A stretch of 64,000 nucleotides of DNA from Luteimonas suaedae (GCF_008312895.1 NZ_VSSP01000001.1:868001-932000), one strand, 5' to 3'. Counted from the stretch's first letter, positions 50,133-60,840 are shown. Translations and numbers: made by a program. The notes: a model not told the origin generated them from the sequence alone.

Positions 50133-51584
50133 TCAGCCCGCGAACGCCTGCTGACACAGCGCCATCAGCGGGCTCCAGAACAGCCCCAGGACCAGCAGCG
50201 ACAGCGCATTGATCGCGAACATCGTCCGCAGCCCCCCGCCCTGGCGCGCCTGCAGCGGCTCGCCGGCGGGCTCGTCGAAATACATCACCTTGATCACGCG
50301 CAGGTAGTAGAACGCGCCGATCACCGCGAACACGATGCCCACGATCGCCAGCCACATCAGGTCGCCTTCGAGCGCGGCGCGCAAGACCGCCAGCTTGGCC
50401 CAGAAGCCGAGGAACGGCGGCACGCCGGCCAGCGAGGCCATGATCACCAGCACCAGGCCGGCCATCCACGGGCTGCGCGCATTCAGGCCCTTGAAGTCGT
50501 CGATGCGGTCGGCCTCGAAACCCTTGCGCGACAGCATCACGATCGCGCCGAACGCCGCCGCCGACATGATCGCGTAGCTGATGGCATAGAACATCGCCGC
50601 GGCGAAACCGCCCTCGCCGCCGCCGGCCAATCCCAGGAACAGGAAGCCGATGTGCGAGATGGTGGAGTACGACAGCATCCGCTTGAGGTTGCTCTGCGCG
50701 ATCGCGACGATGTTGCCGATCGCCAGCGACAAGGCCGCCAGCAGCGCCAGCAGCAGTTGCCACTGGTCCTGCATCGGCCCCAGGCCGACCTCGAACAGGC
50801 GGTAGGCCATGCCGAACGCCGCCAGCTTGGGCACCGAGCTGATGAAGACCGTGATCGCCGTCGGCGCACCGTGATAGGCGTCGGGCAGCCACATGTGGAA
50901 CGGCGCCGCGCCGAACTTGAATGCGACGCCGGCCACCACGAACACCAGGCCGGTCAGCAGCAGCACGCGGTCGTCGCCGGACGCGGTCGACGCGGCCGCG
51001 CTGATCGCGTCCAGGTACAGCGTGCCGGTGGCGCCGTAGACCAGCGACAGGCCGTACAGCAGCAACCCGGAGGCCAGCGAGCCGAGCACGAAGTACTTCA
51101 TGCCGGCTTCCGAAGCCAGCGGACCGTCGCGGTCGATCGCCACCAGCGCATACGAGCACAGCGCCAGCAGCTCCAGTCCCAGGTAGATCATGGTCAGGTT
51201 GCCGGCCGAGACCAGCAGCATCATCCCGACCACGGCGAACAGCACCAGGACCGCCACCTCGCCCTTGTACAGGCCGCGTTCGCGCAGGTACGACCAGCTG
51301 TAGCCCAGCGACATCGCCGACACCACCAGGATCACGAACTTCAGCATGTCGGCCGCGGCATCGCGGACGAACAGGCCCTCCATCACCACACCGCGCCCGC
51401 CGACGCCAGCGGCGACGAACCCCGCGGCAACCAGCAGCGTGACGATCGCCAACGTGTGGGTGAGGATGCGGCGGCGCTCGTCGAGGAACAGGTCGAGCAT
51501 CAGCAGCGCGAACGCACCGAAGATCACCGTCAGCTCCGGCAACAGCGGCGCGAACTCGGCGAAGGTGCGAACGGGTGGCGTCAT
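50133..51584 (-). CDS. nuoN: NADH-quinone oxidoreductase subunit N
   Basis: NuoN is one of three antiporter-like proton-pumping subunits of complex I. ATG 51584 (MTPPVRTFAEFAPLLPELTV) gives 483 residues and about 14 membrane helices. Typical features are SAGNLTMIYLGLELLALCSY with the pump Glu, FKFGAAPFHMWLPDAYHGAP with the channel Lys, and SNLKRMLSYSTISHIGFLFL. It ends the nuoA-N cluster, as in most proteobacteria. Confidence 0.96.
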   Translation of the reverse strand: MTPPVRTFAEFAPLLPELTVIFGAFALLMLDLFLDERRRILTHTLAIVTLLVAAGFVAAGVGGRGVVMEGLFVRDAAADMLKFVILVVSAMSLGYSWSYLRERGLYKGEVAVLVLFAVVGMMLLVSAGNLTMIYLGLELLALCSYALVAIDRDGPLASEAGMKYFVLGSLASGLLLYGLSLVYGATGTLYLDAISAAASTASGDDRVLLLTGLVFVVAGVAFKFGAAPFHMWLPDAYHGAPTAITVFISSVPKLAAFGMAYRLFEVGLGPMQDQWQLLLALLAALSLAIGNIVAIAQSNLKRMLSYSTISHIGFLFLGLAGGGEGGFAAAMFYAISYAIMSAAAFGAIVMLSRKGFEADRIDDFKGLNARSPWMAGLVLVIMASLAGVPPFLGFWAKLAVLRAALEGDLMWLAIVGIVFAVIGAFYYLRVIKVMYFDEPAGEPLQARQGGGLRTMFAINALSLLVLGLFWSPLMALCQQAFAG

Positions 51585-51659
51585 GGCGGTAGTTATCACG
51601 TCACGCATTCCTCAGCAATCGTACAGGGCGCTTTTCGCCGTGTCTCACACGAAACCAAG

Positions 51660-51756
51660 CCATCCATGGCGGCGCATTGCCGGCTCCGGATCGTCCCGCC
51701 CAGCCATCCCTGGCCGGGCGTTCGCAGGCGCAGCGAACGCCTGGATGGCGTCCGCT
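51660..51756. repeat. CCATGGCCGGGCG-type repeat in the nuoM-nuoN gap
   Basis: A stretch with ATGGCGGCGCATTGCCGG, CCAGCCATCCCTGGCCGGGC and a GCGTTCGC/GCGAACGC hairpin with CTGGATGGCG. A related unit lies at 55905-56000 in the nuoK-nuoL gap. Confidence 0.6.
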
Positions 51757-51776
51757 AAGCGCGCGCCCGCTCACCC

Positions 51777-53288
51777 TCAAATCTTGGTGGCGGACAGCAG
51801 TTCCGCCAGGTGCGCGATGGAAGGCTCCATCAGGTCGGTCAGCGGCTTCGGCCAAAGGCCGATCGCGAGCACGCCGGCGGCGAACACGCCCAGCACCAGT
51901 ACCTCGCGGGCGTTGACGTCCTGCAGCGCGGCGACATGGGCATTGCCGACCTCGCCGTACAGCACGCGCTTGACCAGCCACAGGGTGTAGGCCGCGCCGA
52001 TCACCAGGGTCATCGCCGCGACGAAGGCGATCAGCGGATGGCTCTGGAACGCCGCCAGGATCACCATGAACTCGCCGACGAAGCCCGAAGTGCCCGGCAG
52101 GCCGGCATTGGCCATGGCGAACAGCACCATGAACGCCGCGAACCAGGGCATCACGTTGGCGACGCCGCCGTAGTCGGCGATCTGGCGGCTGTGCATGCGG
52201 TCGTAGAGCACACCCACGCAGGAGAACATGGCGCCGGAGATGAAGCCGTGGCTGACCATCTGCACCATCGCGCCCTGCAGGCCCAGGCGCGCGGCGTCGG
52301 CGTTGCCGGTGTCGCGCATCAGCGCGAAGGCGATGAAGATGCCCAGGGTGACGAAACCCATGTGCGAGACCGACGAGTAGGCGATCAGCTTCTTCATGTC
52401 CGACTGCGCCAGCGCCACCAGGCCGACGTAGACCACCGCGATCAGCGACAGCGCGATCACCAGCCAGGCCCACTCGTGGCCGGCGTCGGGCACGATCGGC
52501 AGGCTGAAGCGCAGGAAGCCGTAGCCGCCGATCTTCAGCATGATCGCCGCCAGGATCACCGAGCCGCCGGTCGGTGCCTCGACGTGCGCGTCCGGCAGCC
52601 AGGTGTGCACCGGGAACATCGGCACCTTGACCGCGAACGCCGCCAGGAAGGCGAAGAACAGCCACATCTGTTCGGTGGCGGTCAGCGGCAGGGCGTACAG
52701 GTCGGGCAGCTGCCAGCTGCCGCCCTTCAGGTACAGGTAGATCAGCCCGACCAGCATGAAGATCGAGCCGAGGAAGGTGTAGAGGAAGAACTTCACCGAT
52801 GCGTAGACGCGCCGCGGACCGCCCCAGACGCCGATGATGATGAACATCGGGATCAGCATGGCCTCGAAGAAGACGTAGAACAGCATCGCGTCGACCGCCG
52901 CGAACACGCCGACCATCGCCCCTTCCAGCACCAGGAATGCGGCGAGGTACTGGCTGACGCGCTTGTCGATCGAGCCCCAGGCGCCGATCAGTACCAGCGC
53001 CGTGGTCAGCGTGGTCAGCACGATCAGTGCCACCGAGATGCCGTCGGCGCCGAGGTGGTACTGGATGTCGTAGGCGGGAATCCATTCGCGCCGCTCGACG
53101 AACTGCATGCCGGTCGCGGCGAAGTCGAAACCGGTCAGCAGCGGAATACTGACGATGAACACCAGCAGCGCCACCGCCAGCGCCAGCCAGCGCGCCAGCT
53201 GCGGTCGCGCCTCGCCGCAGGCGAGCGTCAGGACGCCGCCGAGGATCGGGAGCCAGATCAGGAGGCTGAGAAGTGGCCAGCTATGCAT
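51777..53288 (-). CDS. nuoM: NADH-quinone oxidoreductase subunit M
   Basis: NuoM is an antiporter-like pump subunit. ATG 53288 (MHSWPLLSLLIWLPILGGVL) gives 503 residues. Landmarks are MLFYVFFEAMLIPMFIIIGV (key Glu), VKVPMFPVHTWLPDAHVEAP (channel Lys and the conserved TWLPDAH), GGYGFLRFSLPIVPDAGHEW and AQSDMKKLIAYSSVSHMGFV. It lies between nuoL and nuoN. Confidence 0.97.
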   Translation of the reverse strand: MHSWPLLSLLIWLPILGGVLTLACGEARPQLARWLALAVALLVFIVSIPLLTGFDFAATGMQFVERREWIPAYDIQYHLGADGISVALIVLTTLTTALVLIGAWGSIDKRVSQYLAAFLVLEGAMVGVFAAVDAMLFYVFFEAMLIPMFIIIGVWGGPRRVYASVKFFLYTFLGSIFMLVGLIYLYLKGGSWQLPDLYALPLTATEQMWLFFAFLAAFAVKVPMFPVHTWLPDAHVEAPTGGSVILAAIMLKIGGYGFLRFSLPIVPDAGHEWAWLVIALSLIAVVYVGLVALAQSDMKKLIAYSSVSHMGFVTLGIFIAFALMRDTGNADAARLGLQGAMVQMVSHGFISGAMFSCVGVLYDRMHSRQIADYGGVANVMPWFAAFMVLFAMANAGLPGTSGFVGEFMVILAAFQSHPLIAFVAAMTLVIGAAYTLWLVKRVLYGEVGNAHVAALQDVNAREVLVLGVFAAGVLAIGLWPKPLTDLMEPSIAHLAELLSATKI

Positions 53289-53334
53289 GGAAACATCCGA
53301 CACTTGAGGATCCCGCTGGTTGCCGCCTTCGTCC

Positions 53335-53416
53335 GTCATCCCCGCGCAGGCGGGGATCCAGCGACTTCAACCTGCTGAAAGCAAAGGCTCTGGATCCCCG
53401 CCTGCGCGGGGATGAC
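53335..53416. repeat. CATCCCCGC inverted repeat in the nuoL-nuoM gap
   Basis: Perfect 27-bp arms at 53335-53361 and 53390-53416 (GTCATCCCCGCGCAGGCG, then GGGATCCAG) across 28 bases. Related to 44121-44192. Confidence 0.88.
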
Positions 53417-53464
53417 GACCCGTTGATTCGTTGATTCTGGATTTCCACGTTCTTCCTTCCCCCG

Positions 53465-55579
53465 TCAGGTCCAGTAACGGATCAGCACGGCCAGCAGCGC
53501 GATCAGACCGATGATCATCGCGAAGGCATAGTGGTAGAGGAAGCCGGACTGGACCCGGCGCGCGAGGCCCGAGACGAGGTCGACCACGCGCGCGGCGCCG
53601 TTGACGATCAGGCCGTCGATCAGCTTCTCGTCGCCCTGCCGCGAAACCTTGCCGAGCAGCAGGCCGCCGCCGGCGAAACCGCCGATCCACAGGTCGTCCG
53701 CCCAGTACTTCTTCTCCAGCACCCGCGTGATCAGCGAGAACGGGAAGATGCCGCGCAACTTCGCCGGCAGGCCGGGCTTCCACCAGTACAGCACCGTCGC
53801 CAGCACGAAGCCGGCCAGCACCAGCCAGAACGCCGGTGCGACCAAGCCATGCAGGGCGAAGGCCACCGGGCCGTGCCACAGCTCGCTCCCGAGCGCGGCC
53901 ACGGTATCGCGCGCCTCGGCCAGGTCGATCGCGCCGAGGAAGAACGGCGCCTGCGCTTGCTGGCCGCTCCAGTCGGTACCGAACAGCATCGGCCCGGCAG
54001 TGAAGAAGCCGATCGCGATCGACGGGATCGCCAGCAGCACCAGCGGCAGGGTCACGACCCACGGCGACTCGTGGGGTTCGTGCGGGCCATGGTGGTCGTG
54101 ACCACCATGGGCGTTGTCGTCGAGCGGCTCGTGGCGCGTTTCCTGTCCATGCTCGTCATGGGCGGCGACCGGGTGCGACGGTGCCGCGTCGCGGAAGCGC
54201 TCGGCGCCGAAGAAGGTCAGGTACAGCAGGCGGAAGCTGTAGAAACTGGTGACGAACGCGCCCAGCAGCACAGCCCAGTAGCCGTAGGTGCCGATCCAGC
54301 CCATGCGTTCGGCGGCGTGCCCGGCCGCCTCGATGATCGTGTCCTTGGAATAGAACCCGCTCAGGAACGGCGTGCCGACCAGCGCCAGGGTGCCGATCAC
54401 GCTGGTCCAGAAGGTGATCGGCATGTACTTGCGCAGGCCGCCCATCTTGCGCATGTCCTGCTCGTGGTGCATGCCGATGATCACCGAGCCTGCGGCCAGG
54501 AACAGCAGCGCCTTGAAGAAGGCGTGGGTCATCAGGTGGAAGACCGCGGCCGAGTACGCCGATACGCCGAGCGCGACGGTCATGTAGCCCAGCTGCGACA
54601 GCGTGGAATACGCGACCACGCGCTTGATGTCGTTCTGCACGATGCCGATCAGGCCGGTGAAGAACGCGGTGGTGGCGCCGATGAACAGCACGAACGCGAG
54701 CGCGGTGTCGCTGAGCTCGAACAGCGGCGACATGCGCGCGACCATGAAGATGCCGGCGGTGACCATGGTCGCGGCGTGGATCAGCGCCGAGATCGGGGTC
54801 GGGCCCTCCATCGAGTCCGGCAGCCAGACGTGCAGCGGCACCTGCGCCGACTTGCCCATGGCGCCGATGAACAGGCAGACGCAGATGAGGGTCGCCACCG
54901 ACCAGGGCCGGCCGTCCAGGATCTCCACCACCTGGCCGCCGCCGATCTTGTCGCTGGCGTTGGCGAATACCGTGGCGTAGTCCAGCGTGCCGAACCAGTA
55001 CAGCACCGCGGCGACGCCCAGCAGGAAGCCGAAGTCGCCGACGCGGTTGACCAGGAACGCCTTGAGGTTGGCGAAGATCGCGCTCGGCTTCTTGAACCAG
55101 AACCCGATCAGCAGGTACGAGACCAGCCCCACCGCCTCCCAGCCGAAGAACAGCTGCAGGAAGTTGTTGCTCATCACCAGCATCAGCATGCTGAAGGTGA
55201 ACAGCGAGATGTAGCTGAAGAAGCGCTGGTAGCCGGGATCCTCGGCCATGTAGCCGATGGTGTAGACGTGCACCAGCAGCGAAACGAAGGTGACGACCAG
55301 CATCATCATCGCCGTGAGTCGGTCGATCATGAAGCCGACGTGGGCCGAATAGCTGCCCACCTCGAAGAAGGTGTAGACGTTCTCGTTGTACGGCGCCGCA
55401 CCCTGCCCCGTCAGCTGCCACAGCACGTAGCCGGACAGCGCGCAGCTGACCGCCACGCCGAGGATGGTGACCGAGTGCGCGCCCGCACGCCCGACCTGGC
55501 GGCCGAACAGGCCGGCCACGATCGAGCCGAGCAGTGGTGCGAGCACGATGATCAGCAGGTGGGTTGTCGAGATCGCCAT
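53465..55579 (-). CDS. nuoL: NADH-quinone oxidoreductase subunit L
   Basis: NuoL is the distal proton pump whose long amphipathic helix braces the membrane arm. The 704-residue protein shows FGWEAVGLVSYLLIGFWFKK, GAMGKSAQVPLHVWLPDSME, ALIHAATMVTAGIFMVARMS, QNDIKRVVAYSTLSQLGYMT and AFFKALLFLAAGSVIIGMHH. A His/Asp-rich loop (HDEHGQETRHEPLDDNAHGG) lies near residue 470-500 and could bind metal. The lateral helix and final transmembrane segment follow. Confidence 0.97.
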   Translation of the reverse strand: MAISTTHLLIIVLAPLLGSIVAGLFGRQVGRAGAHSVTILGVAVSCALSGYVLWQLTGQGAAPYNENVYTFFEVGSYSAHVGFMIDRLTAMMMLVVTFVSLLVHVYTIGYMAEDPGYQRFFSYISLFTFSMLMLVMSNNFLQLFFGWEAVGLVSYLLIGFWFKKPSAIFANLKAFLVNRVGDFGFLLGVAAVLYWFGTLDYATVFANASDKIGGGQVVEILDGRPWSVATLICVCLFIGAMGKSAQVPLHVWLPDSMEGPTPISALIHAATMVTAGIFMVARMSPLFELSDTALAFVLFIGATTAFFTGLIGIVQNDIKRVVAYSTLSQLGYMTVALGVSAYSAAVFHLMTHAFFKALLFLAAGSVIIGMHHEQDMRKMGGLRKYMPITFWTSVIGTLALVGTPFLSGFYSKDTIIEAAGHAAERMGWIGTYGYWAVLLGAFVTSFYSFRLLYLTFFGAERFRDAAPSHPVAAHDEHGQETRHEPLDDNAHGGHDHHGPHEPHESPWVVTLPLVLLAIPSIAIGFFTAGPMLFGTDWSGQQAQAPFFLGAIDLAEARDTVAALGSELWHGPVAFALHGLVAPAFWLVLAGFVLATVLYWWKPGLPAKLRGIFPFSLITRVLEKKYWADDLWIGGFAGGGLLLGKVSRQGDEKLIDGLIVNGAARVVDLVSGLARRVQSGFLYHYAFAMIIGLIALLAVLIRYWT

Positions 55580-55646
55580 TTTTGTCAGTTATCCAGAAGC
55601 CGCGCCATCGAACATCTCAAGAAAACCTCCAAGCGCCATTTGAAAG

Positions 55647-55850
55647 CCCCTCTCCCTCCGGGAGAGGGGTTGGGGTGAGGGTACGGCGAAGTCGCGATGG
55701 TTCAGACCTCTGCCGCTTCGCCGTACCCTCATCCGGCGCTCCGCGCCACGTGCATTCGCCACATCCATGTGGCTCACCCTTCGGGCGGCTTTCGCCGTGC
55801 AAATCGGCAATCCTGCCGATTTGTCTCCCAAAGGGAGAAGGGGTGGGCTG
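55647..55850. repeat. Composite hairpin element in the nuoK-nuoL gap
   Basis: From left: CCCCTCTCCC-TCC-GGGAGAGGGG (55647-55669), then arms GAGGGTACGGCGAAG (55676-55691) and CTTCGCCGTACCCTC (55716-55731), then AAATCGGCA-ATCC-TGCCGATTT (55801-55822). This is a multi-hairpin dispersed element; part recurs at 13308. Confidence 0.75.
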
Positions 55851-55904
55851 CAGGCATCCGGAAGCATTCTTCCTTCTGCGCCGCGTCCCGATTGTCACCG
55901 CCGC

Positions 55905-56000
55905 CATCCATGGCGGTACTGCGTCTGCTCCGGATGGTCCGGCCCGGCCATCCATGGCCGGGCGTTCGCGAAGGCGCGAGCCAGTGGCTCGCAAGCGCCT
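55905..56000. repeat. CCATGGCCGGGCG-type repeat, second copy
   Basis: CCATCCATGGCGG, CTCCGGATGGTCCGG, CCGGCCATCCATGGCCGG and a GCGAAGGCGC/GCGCCTTCGC hairpin. It is related to 51660-51756 and ends next to the nuoK stop. Confidence 0.6.
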
Positions 56001-56004
56001 TCGC

Positions 56005-56328
56005 TCACCCCTTCAAAGTATCGATGTCCGCGACATTGATCGTGCGCCGGTTGCGGAACAGCGTGACCAGGATCGCCAGGCCGATCGCCGCCTCGGCCGC
56101 GGCCACGGTCAGGATGAAGAACACGAACACCTGCCCGGTGGCGTCGCCGAAATGGCGCGAGAAGGCGATGAAATTGATGTTGACCGCAAGCAGCATCAGC
56201 TCGATCGACATCAGCAGCACGATCACGTTCTTGCGGTTGAGGAAGATGCCGGCGACGCTGATGCAGAACAGCGCGGCGCCGAGCGCGAGGTAGTGTCCGA
56301 GGGCCAGGCCCTCGCCGAAGAAACTCAT
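56005..56328 (-). CDS. nuoK: NADH-quinone oxidoreductase subunit K
   Basis: NuoK is a three-helix membrane subunit carrying Glu residues of the proton path. The 107-residue product matches: [40 protein letters not shown] with the key Glu, and [20 protein letters not shown]. The start ATG overlaps the nuoJ stop by four bases. Confidence 0.97.
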   Translation of the reverse strand: MSFFGEGLALGHYLALGAALFCISVAGIFLNRKNVIVLLMSIELMLLAVNINFIAFSRHFGDATGQVFVFFILTVAAAEAAIGLAILVTLFRNRRTINVADIDTLKG

Positions 56329-56981
56329 GCCTTGCCCTCCCCGTCCGGGGCTTCGCCGTCGGCCGGCGGCGCCTGCGTCGTGCGTGGCGCCTCGGCCTGC
56401 ATCTTCACCATGCGGAACCGATCCTTCGCCTGCACCCGCGACTGCGCACCCGGGCTCTGGTGCTTGGCGCCTTCGCGCCGGCGCAGGGTCAGCATCACTG
56501 CGGCGATCACCGCCACCGTGAGGATCAGCGCCGCGACCTCGAACGGCAGCAGGTAGTCGGTAAACAGGCGGTGCGCGACCCAGGCGGTGTTGGAGACGCC
56601 GGCCGCCTCCGCGACGTCCGGCGCGAACGGCGTGATGCGCGAACGGATGCCGATCAGCGCCAGCATCTCGGCCAGCATCACCACCGCCACCAGCAAACCG
56701 ACCGGCAGGTAGCGCACGTAGCCTTCGCGCAACGGCGCCACGTCGATGTCGAGCATCATCACCACGAACAGGAACAGCACCATCACCGCGCCGACGTACA
56801 CCAGGATCAACGCCACGCCGAGGAACTCGGCGCCGGCCAGGATCCAGGTGCAGGCGACGGTGAAGAAGGTCAGCACCAGGAACAGCGCGGCATGGACCGG
56901 ATTACGGACGCTGATCACCGCCACCGCGGACATCACGGTGAGGACGGCGAACACCAGAAAGGCGAGCAGAGTGAGATCCAT
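56325..56981 (-). CDS. nuoJ: NADH-quinone oxidoreductase subunit J
   Basis: NuoJ has five helices and contributes the pi-bulge helix linking the arms. [20 protein letters not shown] starts the 218-residue protein. Conserved regions are [20 protein letters not shown] and the [19 protein letters not shown] region. A 45-residue hydrophilic C-terminal extension rich in Pro/Glu/Ala ([17 protein letters not shown]) is of unknown role. It overlaps nuoK and follows nuoI by three bases. Confidence 0.96.
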   Translation of the reverse strand: MDLTLLAFLVFAVLTVMSAVAVISVRNPVHAALFLVLTFFTVACTWILAGAEFLGVALILVYVGAVMVLFLFVVMMLDIDVAPLREGYVRYLPVGLLVAVVMLAEMLALIGIRSRITPFAPDVAEAAGVSNTAWVAHRLFTDYLLPFEVAALILTVAVIAAVMLTLRRREGAKHQSPGAQSRVQAKDRFRMVKMQAEAPRTTQAPPADGEAPDGEGKA

Positions 56982-56984
56982 GGC

Positions 56985-57473
56985 TTACCTGTAGGCGGCG
57001 TCGGCGGCGCGGCGTTCGGCGATCTCCGCCTCCAGGCGGTCGCCGATCGCGAGCAGTTGCTGCTTGTTGACCACGTTCTCGCCGCGGTTCTCGAAGTGGT
57101 ACTCGTGCACGTGGGTTTCGACGATCGAGTCGACCGGACAGGACTCCTCGCAGAACCCGCAGTAGATGCACTTGAACAGGTCGATGTCGTAGCGCGTGGT
57201 GCGGCGGCTGCCGTCGGCGCGCTGCTCGGAGTCGATGGTGATCGCCAGCGCCGGGCACACCGCCTCGCACAGCTTGCAGGCGATGCAGCGCTCCTCGCCG
57301 TTGGGATAGCGGCGCAGCGCGTGCAGGCCGCGGAAGCGTGGCGACTGGGGGGTCTTCTCCATCGGGTACATCAGCGTGTACTTGGGCCGCCACAGGTACT
57401 TGAAGGTCAGCCACAGGCCGCCGATCAGCTCGAGCAGCAGCAGGCTGCGGAACCAGGACACGACACGGTTCAT
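56985..57473 (-). CDS. nuoI: NADH-quinone oxidoreductase subunit I
   Basis: NuoI carries two [4Fe-4S] clusters (N6a/N6b) delivering electrons towards N2. ATG 57473 ([20 protein letters not shown]) gives 162 residues. Two ferredoxin motifs are complete: Cys63/66/69/73 in [12 protein letters not shown] and Cys102/105/108/112 in [12 protein letters not shown]. The start overlaps the nuoH stop by four bases; the frame stays open far upstream only as a shadow of nuoH. Confidence 0.97.
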   Translation of the reverse strand: MNRVVSWFRSLLLLELIGGLWLTFKYLWRPKYTLMYPMEKTPQSPRFRGLHALRRYPNGEERCIACKLCEAVCPALAITIDSEQRADGSRRTTRYDIDLFKCIYCGFCEESCPVDSIVETHVHEYHFENRGENVVNKQQLLAIGDRLEAEIAERRAADAAYR

Positions 57474-58549
57474 CGCTGCACCCCCTCTAGCACGCCGTAG
57501 TACGCCATCAGCGCGACCACGCAGATCCAGAAGATGCTGATCGGGATGAACACCTTCCAGCCCAGGCGCATGATCTGGTCGTAGCGGTAGCGCGGGAACG
57601 AGGCGCGGAACCAGACATAGGTGCTGGCGAAGAAGAACACCTTGACGAACAGCCACCACCAGCCGTCGACCGACAGCAGCGGGATGCCCCAGCCATGGAA
57701 CGGCGACAGCCAGCCGCCCATGAAGAAGATCGCGGCGAGGAAGCTGATCAGGATCATGTTGGCGTATTCGGCCAGGAAGAACAGCGCGAACGCCGATCCC
57801 GAGTACTCCACCATGTGCCCGGCGACGATTTCCGACTCGCCCTCGACCACGTCGAACGGCGCGCGATTGGTCTCGGCCACGCCCGACACGAAATAGACCA
57901 CGAACAGCGGCAGCAGCGGCAGCCAGAACCAGCTCAGGAAGCCCATGTCGCCGGCCTGCGCCATCACGATGTCGCTGAGATTGAGGCTGCCGGCGGCGAT
58001 CAGAACGCCGACCAGGGCGAAGCCCATCGCGATCTCGTAGCTGACCACCTGTGCGGCCGAGCGCATCGCGCCGAGGAAGGCGTACTTCGAATTGGACGCC
58101 CAGCCGGCGAGGATGATGCCGTACACGCCCAGCGAGGTCATCGCCAGCAGGTACAGCAATCCCGCGTTGGCGTTGGACAGCACCAGCTGCGCATCGAACG
58201 GCACCACCGCCCAGGCGGCGAACGCCGGCGCCAGCGTGATCAGCGGCGCCAGGATGTACAGCGCAGGCTGCGCCTTGGCCGGCTGGATGACTTCCTTGAA
58301 CAGCAGCTTGAAGACGTCGGCGAACGCCTGGAACACGCCGAAGCCGACATACATCGGCCCGCGCCGGACGTGCATCCAGCCGATCAGCTTGCGCTCCCAG
58401 ACCACGTAGAAGGCCACCGCCAGGATCACCGGCACCGCGATGGCGACGATCTTCAGCACGATCCAGACAATAGTGCCGAGCGGCCCAAGCGCCGTTAGCC
58501 AATCCTGCAGCGGACCGGTCAGCTGGGTCAGCAGTTCTGCGGTGGTCAT
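57470..58549 (-). CDS. nuoH: NADH-quinone oxidoreductase subunit H
   Basis: NuoH lines the quinone chamber and links it to the membrane arm. ATG 58549 ([20 protein letters not shown]) gives 359 residues. Landmarks are [60 protein letters not shown] and a C-terminal [20 protein letters not shown]. It overlaps nuoG and nuoI by four bases each. Confidence 0.97.
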   Translation of the reverse strand: MTTAELLTQLTGPLQDWLTALGPLGTIVWIVLKIVAIAVPVILAVAFYVVWERKLIGWMHVRRGPMYVGFGVFQAFADVFKLLFKEVIQPAKAQPALYILAPLITLAPAFAAWAVVPFDAQLVLSNANAGLLYLLAMTSLGVYGIILAGWASNSKYAFLGAMRSAAQVVSYEIAMGFALVGVLIAAGSLNLSDIVMAQAGDMGFLSWFWLPLLPLFVVYFVSGVAETNRAPFDVVEGESEIVAGHMVEYSGSAFALFFLAEYANMILISFLAAIFFMGGWLSPFHGWGIPLLSVDGWWWLFVKVFFFASTYVWFRASFPRYRYDQIMRLGWKVFIPISIFWICVVALMAYYGVLEGVQR

Positions 58550-60819
58550 GCCGGCACCACCTGTACGCGGCCGGCCGCCAGCGCGGCGGTCGCACCGTAT
58601 CCGCTTTCGATCCATGCCGCGCCCTGCGCGACATTCTCGCTGACCGACACCTGCAAGGTCGCGGTGCCGGCGGTATTGGAGATCCTTGCCATGGCGCCTT
58701 CGGCGACTCCGATCGTGTTCGCGTCCTGCGGATGCAGGACGATGCGCGGCCCCAGGGTGAGCGGATGCGCCTGCAGCGCTGCGGCGCGACGCACGACGGC
58801 ATCGCTGCGGTAGATGGCCGGCGATACGGCCAATTCCAGCCCGTTCGCTGCATCGTGGGAGCGACGGGAGTCGCGACTTCCGTCGCTCCCACCCATGGCC
58901 GGACCGTTGCGATCACCGGCTTCGTCATCGCGGGACTTCATGCCGGCGCGCAGCTCCGCCAGCTCGGTGAACTCGAAACCGAGCAACTGCAGCTGTCCGC
59001 CCAGCGCGCGCAGCACGCGCCAGCCGGAACGCGCCTCGCCCGGCAGCCGGCCGGCGGCAAACGCGCGCTGCGCGATCCCTTCGAGGTTGGTGAGGGTGGC
59101 GTCGATCTCGGGCAGCGCGCCGATCGGCAGGATCACGTCGGCCACCGCGCGCGTCGACGCGCAGGCGTAGTGGCTGAACGCCACCACCTGCGCGCCCTTC
59201 AGCGCCTTCAGCACCATGGCCTGGTCGGCGAAATCGAGGCCGGGCTCGATGCCGTACAGCACATAGGCCGAGCGCGGATCGGCGAGCATGGCCTGCGCGT
59301 CGCGCGAGGCCGGCAGCACGCCCTGGTGCACCAGTCCGAGCGCGTTCGCGCCCTGCGGGATACGGCACAGCGCGGCGCCGTGGCTCCGGGCGCAATCGCC
59401 GGCGGCGGCACGGATGGCGGCGGCATGCTCGCCGGATTCGGCAAGCGCGCCGACGATGACCACCGCGCGGTCGGCCTCCTTCAGCGCATCGTTCAGCTCG
59501 CCTGCGGCGAGCGCTGCGGCGATCCGCGACGGCGGCACGATGTGCTTGCCGGCGATGTCGAAGGTGAACTCGAAGTCGACCGGGTTGACCACGTGCACCT
59601 TCGCGCCCTGGCGCCAGGCCTGGCGCACGCGGTGATGCAGCAGCGGCACTTCATGGCGCAGGTTGGACCCGACGATGACCACGACGTCGGCCTTGGCGAT
59701 GTCGGCCACCGGCATCGGGAAAGGTTCGGCGACGGCGCCGTCGGACGGGTCGCGCGCGGCGATGCGGTGATCGAGGTTGCCGGTTCCCAGGCCTTCGGCC
59801 AGGCGCGCCAGCAGCAGCCCTTCCTCGTTCGAGGTCGCCGGGTGCACCAGCACGCCGAGATCGTCGGCGGCATTGTCGCGCAGGATCTGCGCGACCTTCG
59901 CCAGCGCCTCGTCCCAGGTGGCCTCGCGCCAGTCGTCGCCGTCCTTCAGCAGCGGCTGCAGCGCGCGATCTTCCGCGGCCAGGCCCTGGTGCGAGTAGCG
60001 GTCACGATCGGACAGCCAGCACTCGTTCACGGCCTCGTTGTCGCGCGGCACCGAACGCAGCACCTCGCCGCGACGCACGTGCAGGAACAGGTTGCTGCCG
60101 AGCGGGTCGTGGTAGCCCAGCGATTCCTTGGCGATCAGCTCCCACGGCCGCGCGCGGAAGCGGAACACCTTGTTGGTCAGCGCGCCCACCGGGCAGACGT
60201 CGATGACGTTGCCCGACAGTTCGGTGGTCAACGGCTTGCCGTCGTAGGTGCCGATCTGCAGGTTCTCGCCGCGCTGCATGCCGCCCAGCTCGTAGGTGCC
60301 GGCGATCTCGCCAGTGAAGCGCACGCAGCGCGTGCACTGGATGCAGCGGGTCATCTCGGTCTCGACCAGCGGCCCCATGTCCTCGTCGGCGACCACGCGC
60401 TTGCGCTCGGAGAAGCGGCTGACCGAACGGCCGTAGCCGAGCGACAGGTCCTGCAGCTCGCATTCGCCGCCCTGGTCGCAGATCGGGCAGTCGAGCGGAT
60501 GGTTGATCAGCAGGAATTCCATCACGTTGCGCTGCGAGGCCAGCGCCTTGTCGCTACGGGTGGACACCTTCATGCCGTCCATCACCGGCGTGGCGCAGGC
60601 CGGCGCCGGCTTGCCCATCTTCTCCACCTCGACCAGGCACATGCGACAGTTGGCCGCGATCGCCAGCTTGTCGTGGTAGCAGAAGCGCGGAATCGCGATC
60701 CCGGCCTTGTCCGCGGCCTGGATGATCATCGAGCCCTTGGGCGCGGCCAGCTCCACCCCGTCGATGAAGACGGTGACGTGGTCGGGCGGCAGGCTCGGAT
60801 TGACCGGCTGGGCGCTCAT
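58546..60819 (-). CDS. nuoG: NADH-quinone oxidoreductase subunit G, with an in-frame repeat insertion
   Basis: NuoG holds several Fe-S clusters of the peripheral arm. The 757-residue protein has the [2Fe-2S] ligands Cys47/58/61/75 ([16 protein letters not shown]), [30 protein letters not shown], and then [10 protein letters not shown] molybdopterin-oxidoreductase-like domain follows. Near residues 643-655 the protein reads [14 protein letters not shown], a hydrophilic insert encoded by a dispersed palindromic repeat (58855-58892). It lies in the less conserved C-terminal part and keeps frame, so function is probably preserved. It starts 124 bases after nuoF and overlaps nuoH. Confidence 0.96.
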   Translation of the reverse strand: MSAQPVNPSLPPDHVTVFIDGVELAAPKGSMIIQAADKAGIAIPRFCYHDKLAIAANCRMCLVEVEKMGKPAPACATPVMDGMKVSTRSDKALASQRNVMEFLLINHPLDCPICDQGGECELQDLSLGYGRSVSRFSERKRVVADEDMGPLVETEMTRCIQCTRCVRFTGEIAGTYELGGMQRGENLQIGTYDGKPLTTELSGNVIDVCPVGALTNKVFRFRARPWELIAKESLGYHDPLGSNLFLHVRRGEVLRSVPRDNEAVNECWLSDRDRYSHQGLAAEDRALQPLLKDGDDWREATWDEALAKVAQILRDNAADDLGVLVHPATSNEEGLLLARLAEGLGTGNLDHRIAARDPSDGAVAEPFPMPVADIAKADVVVIVGSNLRHEVPLLHHRVRQAWRQGAKVHVVNPVDFEFTFDIAGKHIVPPSRIAAALAAGELNDALKEADRAVVIVGALAESGEHAAAIRAAAGDCARSHGAALCRIPQGANALGLVHQGVLPASRDAQAMLADPRSAYVLYGIEPGLDFADQAMVLKALKGAQVVAFSHYACASTRAVADVILPIGALPEIDATLTNLEGIAQRAFAAGRLPGEARSGWRVLRALGGQLQLLGFEFTELAELRAGMKSRDDEAGDRNGPAMGGSDGSRDSRRSHDAANGLELAVSPAIYRSDAVVRRAAALQAHPLTLGPRIVLHPQDANTIGVAEGAMARISNTAGTATLQVSVSENVAQGAAWIESGYGATAALAAGRVQVVPA
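58855..58892. repeat. Palindromic repeat inside nuoG
   Basis: GTGGGAGCGACGG (58855-58867) and CCGTCGCTCCCAC (58880-58892) flank GAGTCGCGACTT. The same sequence units occur in intergenic copies at 31429 and 38746. It is within the coding region. Confidence 0.9.
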
Positions 60820-60840
60820 GGGGTGGCTCCTGTCGGAGCC

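Noticed and set aside
53531-55678. 715-codon plus-strand frame opposite nuoL
   Set aside because: Antisense shadow of a membrane protein gene.
57474-58928. Apparent 647-residue N-terminal extension of nuoI
   Set aside because: The extension is the other frame of nuoH; NuoI is normally near 162 residues and has an ATG with ATGA overlap at 57473.
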